5,988 nt of DNA. It comes from Candidatus Omnitrophota bacterium. Lineage in GTDB: Bacteria > Omnitrophota > Gorgyraeia > Gygaellales > Profunditerraquicolaceae. The notes beneath the pieces are model-generated. The model ran no database searches and was not told the origin of the DNA. It worked only from the letters and a program-made list of their open reading frames with translations. The translations under genes were made by a program, and so were the position numbers. This document shows positions 1 through 5,562 of the stretch, one piece after another. Positions within the stretch are counted from its first letter, which is position 1. Each line of letters starts with the position of its first letter. Location: NCBI GenBank assembly GCA_016867175.1, contig VGKF01000060.1:1-5988 (forward strand), in the 5' to 3' direction.

Positions 1-470
1 GGCAAAAAGGCAAAAGGCAATTCACGGGCAAGATAGTCATCTATCTTATTAATGATATTCCAGGCCTCAAAAAGATTCAGGCCAGACTGCATTACCTGCA
101 TCCTTATATGATCTTCTTCGTTTACCATGAGCGAGATAATTTCATTATCATCTATTATTACTGCCTTATGATCTGCCTTCTGGGCCTGCTCATAAGACAT
201 CAGGTGCCTTTCGACCAACAGCTGCTTATCCAAGACATCTAAATCAGCCATCTTCAAAACTGTTGAGCCCTTCAGATAATCGATCTTTAATGCCGAGGCC
301 GTAACGGCATTGAGCACCTGCTCTGATTGTTTCTTATCCGCCCAATGCGGAAAAGAGATCATCTCCAAGTTCCTGGCTAAACGTATACGGCTTGAGATAA
401 CAATATCGGAATTGGGTCCGCTTGCTTTGAGCCATTCGCTACTATGGTTAAGCAGTCCGTCTATTTTCAT
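1..470 (-). CDS. mcsB: McsB protein-arginine kinase, N-terminal part (runs off the left edge)
   Basis: Reading the minus strand from the ATG at 470-468 gives 156 uninterrupted codons to the window edge. McsB phosphorylates arginine residues on proteins, marking them for the ClpC-ClpP protease in Firmicutes. Two hallmarks of the phosphagen/arginine kinase family are visible: SSRIRLARN at about residues 26-34, part of the ATP phosphate-binding site, and NEEDHIRMQ at about 117-125, the family NEEDH motif. The catalytic loop and the C-terminal two thirds of the usual roughly 350 residues lie outside the window. The start is well placed: the preceding mcsA stop is only 2 nt upstream (TAA-AA-ATG). 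There is no good Shine-Dalgarno sequence, so translation probably depends on coupling to mcsA. Adjacency to mcsA makes the McsB call firm. Whether the protein is intact cannot be seen. Confidence 0.93.
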   Translation of the reverse strand, partial: MKIDGLLNHSSEWLKASGPNSDIVISSRIRLARNLEMISFPHWADKKQSEQVLNAVTASALKIDYLKGSTVLKMADLDVLDKQLLVERHLMSYEQAQKADHKAVIIDDNEIISLMVNEEDHIRMQVMQSGLNLFEAWNIINKIDDYLARELPFAFL

Positions 471-472
471 TT

Positions 473-991
473 TTACTTAGCGCCTTCTTTATCTTGCTGC
501 AGTTGCTTCTTTTCAAACTCTTTTATCTGATCTCGCAATTGAGCTGCCTCCTCAAAGGCCTCTGATTCAATAGCCTTCTGCAGCTTCTGCCTAAGGCCGG
601 AAAGGTCTATCTTTTTCTTTGCCCCTACGGAAACCCTAAGCGGAGATTTACCTACATGCAGGCTTGAACCGTGTATCCTTTTTAAAAGCGGACCCAGGTA
701 TTTTTTAAATGCGCTATAGCATTCTCCGCATCCGAGCCTGCCCATTTTTTTAAAATCGCTGTAGGTAAGAGCGCAGTTGGGGCATTTTAGGTCCTGCGCC
801 TCTTTTTCCAGGGTAGGCTTATTAAACTCAGCCAGCCCGGCCAGAAGATCGCTTAAGCCGAACTGCTGCTCCATCTGCACGCTCTTCTGACGGGCGCATT
901 CCTCACATAAATGCAGCTCGTTCATCTGCTCATCGATTATTTCGGTCAGATGCACGGTTGCCTGATTTTTATTACAGATATCGCAAAGCAC
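473..991 (-). CDS. mcsA: McsA, zinc-finger/UVR-domain activator of McsB
   Basis: A 172-residue protein close to the usual McsA length. It carries four CxxC pairs (C3/C6, C29/C32, C70/C73, C88/C91), expected to bind two zinc ions. A charged C-terminal UVR domain at about 127-162 contains FEEAAQLRD, the same helical hairpin that links UvrB and UvrC. In Firmicutes McsA binds and activates the arginine kinase McsB, which fits the mcsB gene 2 nt downstream. The start is GTG at 991-989, chosen because a strong AAAGGAGA lies 7 nt upstream and the first CxxC follows at once (MLCDIC). The gene begins 13 nt after the ilvE stop and its ribosome site overlaps that stop. No ctsR gene, the usual Firmicute partner, is adjacent on the upstream side. 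A generic UvrB/UvrC-motif protein is the only real alternative and is unlikely given the neighbour. Confidence 0.93.
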   Translation of the reverse strand: MLCDICNKNQATVHLTEIIDEQMNELHLCEECARQKSVQMEQQFGLSDLLAGLAEFNKPTLEKEAQDLKCPNCALTYSDFKKMGRLGCGECYSAFKKYLGPLLKRIHGSSLHVGKSPLRVSVGAKKKIDLSGLRQKLQKAIESEAFEEAAQLRDQIKEFEKKQLQQDKEGAK

Positions 992-998
992 TGCTTAC

Positions 999-1006
999 TC
1001 TCCTTT
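999..1006 (-). promoter_or_regulatory. Ribosome binding site of mcsA
   Basis: AAAGGAGA on the minus strand lies 7 nt before the GTG start of mcsA. Its first bases overlap the TAA stop of ilvE (TAAAGGAGA), so a ribosome finishing ilvE sits on the mcsA ribosome site. It decides the non-ATG start. Confidence 0.85.
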
Positions 1007-1874
1007 AATACCTTACGCCTTCTTTCTTGGTGCAATCTTTAAACTTTTTCATTAGACCCAAGGTAAACTTACCGGGCTTTCCGCTGCCGATAATGCGCCC
1101 ATCGACTTTGACCACCGGCACGATCTCTGCGGCAGTACCGGTGAGAAAACACTCATCAGAGATATACAGCTCATGCCTGGTAAGCACGTGCTCGTGCACC
1201 GAAATCCTGCCCTTCCTGGCGATCTCAAGGACCGTGTCGCGGGTAATACCGCGCAAGGTGCCCATGCACTGCGGAGGCGTATAAAGATGCTTGTCTTTGA
1301 CAATAAAAATATTGTCTCCGGTACATTCTGCCACATAACCTAATGAATCTAACATAATTGCTTCATCATATCCGCAGTTTAAGGCCTCGATCTTAGCCAA
1401 AATATTATTCAGGTAATTAAGCGACTTGATCTGAGGGTTAAGGGCCTCTGGAAGATTCCTGATTGTAGGCACAGAAATCAAGGCTAAACCCTGCTTATAG
1501 AATTTCTCCGGATACAAGGCTATCTTATCGGCAATGATAATGATAGTTGTATTACCGTTACATTTACGCGGATCAAGACCGAGGTCGCCTTCTCCCCTGG
1601 TCACCACTAACCTGATATAGGCATCTTTAAGGTTATTTGCCTTTAGGGTTGAAAGTACAGCCTTAATCAGCCGCTCCTTAGAAAGCGGGATTTTTAACAT
1701 CAGCGTATGCGCTGATTCAAAAAGCCTATCGATATGTTCCTTCAATTTAAAAACTAAGCGGTTATAAGAACGTATCCCCTCAAAAACCCCGTCTCCGTAT
1801 AAAAGGCCATGGTCAAATACAGAAATCTTGGCTTCATTTTTTTCGTAAAACTTTCCGTTAATATAAATCTTCAT
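1005..1874 (-). CDS. ilvE: Branched-chain amino acid aminotransferase (PLP fold type IV)
   Basis: A 289-residue PLP enzyme of the IlvE/D-amino acid transaminase/aminodeoxychorismate lyase superfamily. It is expected to interconvert leucine, isoleucine and valine with their 2-oxo acids using glutamate/2-oxoglutarate in the cytoplasm. Visible landmarks in order: FDHGLLYGDGVFEGIR (20-35), RLVVTRGEGDLGLDP (88-102), the catalytic lysine K150 in IKSLNYLNN (149-157), the ECTGDNIFIV segment (183-192) with the conserved glutamate that contacts PLP, the phosphate-binding GTLRGITR (206-213), and TGTAAEIVPV (245-254). This set matches bacterial and archaeal BCATs better than D-amino acid transaminases, although family members do overlap in substrate. 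Length is normal (about 290-310). The ATG at 1874-1872 has an excellent Shine-Dalgarno sequence, and the gene starts 9 nt after lolD. No other ilv or leu genes are in view, so it sits apart from a biosynthetic cluster. Confidence 0.9.
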   Translation of the reverse strand: MKIYINGKFYEKNEAKISVFDHGLLYGDGVFEGIRSYNRLVFKLKEHIDRLFESAHTLMLKIPLSKERLIKAVLSTLKANNLKDAYIRLVVTRGEGDLGLDPRKCNGNTTIIIIADKIALYPEKFYKQGLALISVPTIRNLPEALNPQIKSLNYLNNILAKIEALNCGYDEAIMLDSLGYVAECTGDNIFIVKDKHLYTPPQCMGTLRGITRDTVLEIARKGRISVHEHVLTRHELYISDECFLTGTAAEIVPVVKVDGRIIGSGKPGKFTLGLMKKFKDCTKKEGVRY

Positions 1875-1878
1875 CTTG

Positions 1879-1885
1879 CCTCCTT
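1879..1885 (-). promoter_or_regulatory. Ribosome binding site of ilvE
   Basis: AAGGAGG on the minus strand, 4 nt before the ilvE ATG, overlaps the TAA stop of lolD (TAAGGAGG). It is the strongest Shine-Dalgarno sequence in the window and indicates termination-coupled reinitiation. Confidence 0.85.
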
Positions 1886-2558
1886 AATTCCCTAAGATTC
1901 CGTCTCTTAAATAATAGACCCTGTCAGCAGTCTTTGCCAATTCCAGATTATGCGTTACCAGGATAACGGTCATCTTATTCTCTGTATTTATCTTCCGGAC
2001 CAGCGAGATTATCTCTCCCCCGGAACCTGAATCCAGGTTGCCCGTAGGCTCATCGCAAAGAAGCAGGTCGGGGCTATTTATCAGCGAGCGTACAATCGCT
2101 ACCCGCTGCCTCTCTCCGCCTGAAAGCTGCATAGGCAGGTGTGTAATCCTTTTGTTTAAGCCCACGCGCTCTAAAAGCCCCAAGGCGCGAGCCGACAAAT
2201 CGGTTTTATCTCTCCTGCCTTTTAAGCCAATCAACGCAGGCATCAGGACATTCTCTAAAACCGTAAATTCAGAAAGCAGATGGTAAAATTGGAATACGAA
2301 TCCTATTTTTTTATTGCGCAGCCTGCAAAGCACCGCGTCTTCTAATTTATATATATCCTCTCCCTCGAACAGCACCTTTCCTGAAGTAGGCATATCCAGC
2401 CCCCCCAGTATATTTAAAAGAGTGGACTTGCCGGCTCCGGAAGGCCCTACTATCGCAATAAACTCTCCCCTTGCTATCTTTAAATCTATTCCCTGTAATA
2501 CCGGGATAGCCTTACCTGCATTATGGTACGTCTTATGAATATTATCAGCTTCTAGCAT
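1884..2558 (-). CDS. lolD: LolD, ATPase of the lipoprotein-releasing ABC transporter
   Basis: A 224-residue ABC ATPase of the LolD/MacB/FtsE group. Walker A is GPSGAGKST (38-46), the Q-loop glutamine is Q90 in FVFQFYHLL, the signature is LSGGERQR (145-152), Walker B with the catalytic glutamate is LLLCDEPTGNLD (165-176), and the switch histidine is H203 in VTHN. All catalytic elements are intact. In the family, LolD powers extraction of outer-membrane lipoproteins from the inner membrane and hand-over to the chaperone LolA. The permease gene directly upstream (2-nt gap, TAG-GG-ATG) supports LolD over the macrolide exporter ATPase MacB or FtsE. Length is typical (about 220-235). There is no proper Shine-Dalgarno sequence at a usable distance, only a weak AGGT about 11 nt upstream, so translation is probably coupled to the permease gene. 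Confidence 0.93.
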   Translation of the reverse strand: MLEADNIHKTYHNAGKAIPVLQGIDLKIARGEFIAIVGPSGAGKSTLLNILGGLDMPTSGKVLFEGEDIYKLEDAVLCRLRNKKIGFVFQFYHLLSEFTVLENVLMPALIGLKGRRDKTDLSARALGLLERVGLNKRITHLPMQLSGGERQRVAIVRSLINSPDLLLCDEPTGNLDSGSGGEIISLVRKINTENKMTVILVTHNLELAKTADRVYYLRDGILGN

Positions 2559-2560
2559 CC

Positions 2561-3751
2561 CTATTCGTACCTGAGCGCCTCGGCTGGCCTTAAACCCGCA
2601 GCCTTAACTGCAGGGTATATCGTGGATGCCAATGTAATAATCATTGCCGCCAATACGATCAAGATGATATCCGGCCAGAACTCTATGTATACCGGAAGTT
2701 TGTCTATGTAATAGATATCCTGCGGCAATTTTATAAATTGGTATTTCTTAAGCAGCCCGCAGAGCAACACGCCCCCAACGCTACCCAGAAGAGTTCCTAA
2801 TCCGCCGATAATCAGGCCCTGGTAAATAAAAATCTTTTTTATCTCCTTTGCCGTCATGCCTATAGTTTTTAATATCCCGATATCCTTGGTCTTCTCCACC
2901 ACCATTACGATAAGAGTGCTCGCTATATTAAAAGAAGCGACTAGTATTATCAGGGTCAGGATAATAAACATGGTAAACTTTTCTAATTTAAGCGCGGCAA
3001 AAAAATTCTGGTTGACCTCTTCCCAGGTCTTAAGGATATAACTAAACCCTAACTTCTTATTCAATTCATCGCGCATACTGCCAGCCAAATAAAGATTATC
3101 CAGCTTAACGGCTACTGCGCTAAACAAATTATTCATCCCCATAATCTCCTGGGCCGTCTTTAAATTGGTAAAGGCCAGGTTCAGGTCGTAATCATACATC
3201 CCGGAATTAAATATCCCCTTTACCTTGAGGCTACGCTGCTTAGCCTGCGCTGAATAGGTAGAAAGCTCGGAATTTATACCTAAACCCAGATATACTGCCA
3301 ACTCCTTTCCGATAAATACTGCCTCATCCCCTAAATCAGCGAAGCTGCCCTGGATCAAATATTTGTCTATCTTGGTTACCGAAGATTCACTCTTGGGGTC
3401 TATGCCTTTGAGGTTTACGGCAAAGAGCCTGTTATCTTTCTTAAACAATACCTGGCCCTGGATATAAGGGCTAATCCCTGTAATATGCGCCTGGCCATTT
3501 AATTTTTTTGCTATATTAGAGTATTCTTCGCTATCTATGCCGTTATAGCTGGCTATGGTTATATGCGAATAGTTGCCGGTGATCTTCTCGCGCAGGTACT
3601 GGTCAAACCCGGCCATCACCGCAATTACCACGATAAGCGCCATTACCCCGATAGCTACTCCTAAAATAGAGATGGCACTGATCATAGAGATGAATCTTTC
3701 TTTTCTTTTAGTCACCAGGTAGCGCCAGCTGATAAAGAGTTCGGTCTTCAT
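2561..3751 (-). CDS. LolC/LolE-type permease of the lipoprotein-releasing transporter (single copy, LolF-like)
   Basis: A 396-residue inner-membrane protein with the LolC/E layout: a cytoplasmic start (ISWRYLVTKRKERF), TM1 at about 22-48, a large periplasmic domain at about 50-255, then TM2 (about 260-285), TM3 (about 307-334) and TM4 (about 360-380), ending in RPAEALRYE. The cytoplasmic stretch EKTKDIGILKTIGMTAKEI (286-304) is the coupling helix that docks on the ATPase, characteristic of this permease family. Only one permease gene accompanies lolD, whereas Gammaproteobacteria have separate lolC and lolE; a single homodimeric permease (called LolF) is known in other lineages, so no C or E symbol is given. 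The ATG lies 1 nt after the lysS stop (TAA-T-ATG) with no Shine-Dalgarno sequence, implying coupling. Length is normal for the family (about 400). Confidence 0.92.
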   Translation of the reverse strand: MKTELFISWRYLVTKRKERFISMISAISILGVAIGVMALIVVIAVMAGFDQYLREKITGNYSHITIASYNGIDSEEYSNIAKKLNGQAHITGISPYIQGQVLFKKDNRLFAVNLKGIDPKSESSVTKIDKYLIQGSFADLGDEAVFIGKELAVYLGLGINSELSTYSAQAKQRSLKVKGIFNSGMYDYDLNLAFTNLKTAQEIMGMNNLFSAVAVKLDNLYLAGSMRDELNKKLGFSYILKTWEEVNQNFFAALKLEKFTMFIILTLIILVASFNIASTLIVMVVEKTKDIGILKTIGMTAKEIKKIFIYQGLIIGGLGTLLGSVGGVLLCGLLKKYQFIKLPQDIYYIDKLPVYIEFWPDIILIVLAAMIITLASTIYPAVKAAGLRPAEALRYE

Positions 3752-3752
3752 A

Positions 3753-5195
3753 TTATTTTTCTAAACGCAACAGAGGGAATAGTATCACGTCTCTTATAGA
3801 AGGCTGATCGGCCAGGAGCATTACCAGCCTGTCTATGCCTATGCCTAAGCCTCCTGCAGGAGGCATGCCGTGCTCAAGGGCCGTTACATAATCTTCATCT
3901 ACGGCCTTCTTCTCCTGGGTATCCAGCTCCTTAATCTCTTCTTCAAAACGCCTCTTCTGCTCCAGCGGGTCGTTTAACTCCGAATAGGCATTGCCTATTT
4001 CAAGGCCGGCCATATATAATTCAAACCTTTCCGAAATTAAAGGATTATCATTCTTGGTCTTTGCTAAAGGGCAAAGGCTGGTAAAATAATCGGTCACAAA
4101 AGTAGGCCCCTCAAACATATCCTGCTCCAGGATATCCTCGATAATCTTGGCAACCTGCGAACGGCTAAGCCGCGACTTATCCTTGGCAAAACCCTTAGCC
4201 TTTAGCTTCTCCAACATCAGCCCTGTTTCATCAGAAGGTTCAATACCGAACTTCTCCTGCACCATCCCGGCAAAAGAACGCCTCTGCCAGGGGGTGGCCA
4301 GGTCTATGGTTTTACCCTGGTAAGAGAATTTTGTATCGCCTAAGGCTTCTCGAGCAACAGAGATAATCAAATCCTCGCATAGCTGCATCATACCCTTATA
4401 ATCAGAATAGGCGGCGTATACCTCCAGCATGGTAAACTCAGGATTATGGCGGGTGGAGACACCTTCATTCCTGAAGCTGCGGTTTATCTCATAAATCTTA
4501 TCCAGCCCGCCTACCAGGAGCCGCTTAAGGAATAACTCCGGGGCAATCCTAAGATATAAATCCATGGCATATTCATTATGAAAGGTCTTAAATGGCCTGC
4601 CTGCCGCCCCTCCGGGTATAGAATGCACCATCGGAGTCTCTACTTCCTGGAAGTTTTTAGCATCTAAAAAATTCCTGATAGAACGGATAATCTTTGAGCG
4701 TAATAAAAATACCTTTTTTACATCTTCGTTGGCAATCAAATCCAGGTAACGCTGACGGTAACGCAACTCTACGTCTTTAAGCCCGTGCCATTTCTCAGGA
4801 AGCGGCCTTAACGATTTGGAGAGCACGGCAAACTCCTCTACCTTTACCGTGGGTTCGCCGGTATGCGTCTTAAAAAGTTCTCCTTTTATATTAATGATAT
4901 CGGCAATATCTACGTCTTCGAATACGCTAAACCTGTCCTGGCCTATAATATTCTCTTTAAGATAAAGCTGTATCTTGGCAGTAGAATCCTTAAGATCCAG
5001 AAAAGTAGCTCTCCCATGCGAGCGCTTAGCCGTAATGCGGCCGCAAAGGCTCACCTTACAGCCTTCCTGAAAATTATTTAAGGCTTCAGCAATATCTATA
5101 TGGCCGGGGTCAGCCTTACCATAGATAGTTATACCTTTGGCCTGCAAAGAGTTAAACTTTGCCTTCCTTTGTGCGAGGATTTCATTTAGTTCCAT
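3753..5195 (-). CDS. lysS: Lysyl-tRNA synthetase, class II
   Basis: A full-length 480-residue class IIb synthetase that charges tRNA-Lys with lysine at the expense of ATP. After the N-terminal helix (LNEILAQRKAKF) comes an OB-fold anticodon-binding domain at about 47-128 (VSLCGRITAKRSHGRATFLD). The catalytic domain has motif 1 (FQEVETPMVHSIPGGAAGRPF, about 182-202), motif 2 (FRNEGVSTRHNPEFTMLE, 241-258, with the conserved arginine) and motif 3 (GGLGIGIDRLVML, 448-460). The lysine-pocket segments SERFELYMAGLEIGNAYSELNDP (about 388-410) are typical. The C-terminus ends soon after FPLLR, as expected. Start choice: the ATG at 5195-5193 gives the family N-terminus; there is no Shine-Dalgarno sequence upstream and a consensus promoter ends 11 nt before it, so the mRNA should be almost leaderless. 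It is the first gene of the six-gene block. Confidence 0.97.
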   Translation of the reverse strand: MELNEILAQRKAKFNSLQAKGITIYGKADPGHIDIAEALNNFQEGCKVSLCGRITAKRSHGRATFLDLKDSTAKIQLYLKENIIGQDRFSVFEDVDIADIINIKGELFKTHTGEPTVKVEEFAVLSKSLRPLPEKWHGLKDVELRYRQRYLDLIANEDVKKVFLLRSKIIRSIRNFLDAKNFQEVETPMVHSIPGGAAGRPFKTFHNEYAMDLYLRIAPELFLKRLLVGGLDKIYEINRSFRNEGVSTRHNPEFTMLEVYAAYSDYKGMMQLCEDLIISVAREALGDTKFSYQGKTIDLATPWQRRSFAGMVQEKFGIEPSDETGLMLEKLKAKGFAKDKSRLSRSQVAKIIEDILEQDMFEGPTFVTDYFTSLCPLAKTKNDNPLISERFELYMAGLEIGNAYSELNDPLEQKRRFEEEIKELDTQEKKAVDEDYVTALEHGMPPAGGLGIGIDRLVMLLADQPSIRDVILFPLLRLEK

Positions 5196-5206
5196 ATAGA
5201 AAAATA

Positions 5207-5235
5207 ATTATATAGCAAAATCAGCTTCCTGTCAA
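5207..5235 (-). promoter_or_regulatory. Consensus sigma-70-type promoter of the lysS operon
   Basis: On the minus strand a perfect TTGACA (5235-5230) and a perfect TATAAT (5212-5207) are separated by exactly 17 bp, the optimal spacing for the housekeeping sigma factor. The DNA further upstream (5236-5280) is AT-rich and could act as an UP element. The last base of the -10 box is 11 nt from the lysS ATG, so the normal start point (about 7 nt after the box) leaves a 5' leader of roughly 2-5 nt. The 5196-5323 spacer that holds it shows no other gene and no clear terminator. Confidence 0.88.
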
Positions 5236-5323
5236 TTAAGAAAACCGGATTAATTATACTATAACTTAATAAAAAATATGGGCTTGCGTAAATAAGGAAG
5301 GGTCCGCTGGGGGAGTTTTTTTA

Positions 5324-5545
5324 CTACCAAAGGTTTCTTTTTATCCAACTATCCAGGCTATCGATCTTCTCTGAAAATACGCTGGGTTCCTTACTCTCTA
5401 TGCTGCTACTTTTCTTATCTGTATTAAACATAGGGGGAATATCCCGCATCCCGACATCCCCCGAATGCACGGCACTTAACACCTTACAGCCACAGATACA
5501 GGTAAGCAAAAGAAACAAAAGAAAAATAGCGCTTTTTTTATGCAT
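5324..5545 (-). CDS. Small predicted lipoprotein of unknown function
   Basis: A 73-residue reading frame that I do not recognise as a named family. It starts MHKK, followed by a hydrophobic stretch (about 5-19, AIFLLFLLLTCICG) and a cysteine at position 20 in ICGC, which resembles a lipobox (I at -3, G at -1). C at -2 is unusual, so signal peptidase II processing is likely but not certain. The mature part would be about 54 residues, polar and serine/lysine-rich, ending in a short amphipathic tail SLDSWIKRNLW with tryptophan as the last residue. Two stops follow in frame (TAG TAA). The ATG at 5545-5543 lies 17 nt after the guaA stop on the same strand with no strong Shine-Dalgarno sequence, so it is probably co-transcribed with guaA. 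Cargo for the Lol system encoded downstream is a reasonable guess only. A chance reading frame is possible, but the signal-peptide pattern and orderly spacing argue against it. Confidence 0.68.
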   Translation of the reverse strand: MHKKSAIFLLFLLLTCICGCKVLSAVHSGDVGMRDIPPMFNTDKKSSSIESKEPSVFSEKIDSLDSWIKRNLW

Positions 5546-5562
5546 AGCTCATCAGGCTTAGC

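Noticed and set aside
1027..1284. Plus-strand open frame, and the overlapping minus-strand frame at 1052-1336, inside ilvE
   Set aside because: Both lie wholly within the well-supported ilvE gene and show no family motifs; they are coding shadows.
2038..2538. Plus-strand open frames opposite lolD (2038-2286 and 2314-2538)
   Set aside because: They are antisense to conserved LolD motifs, with no ribosome site or recognisable product.
2856..3041. Plus-strand open frame opposite the Lol permease gene
   Set aside because: It is antisense to the coupling-helix/TM2 region, and its content mirrors the real gene.
4863..5081. Plus-strand open frame opposite the lysS N-terminal domain
   Set aside because: It is antisense to the conserved OB-fold and has no supporting signals.
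5253..5258. Second TATAAT box on the minus strand upstream of the lysS promoter
   Set aside because: No acceptable -35 hexamer at 16-18 bp (CCATAT or CATATT) and no extended -10 TG; the DNA is simply AT-rich.
5255..5320. Possible terminator after the lipoprotein gene: the TTATAGTATAA near-palindrome and the G-rich run followed by T's on the plus strand
   Set aside because: The palindrome is a short AT-only stem with no following U-run in the right place. The plus-strand G-run can form only about 3 bp of stem, and no plus-strand gene ends there.
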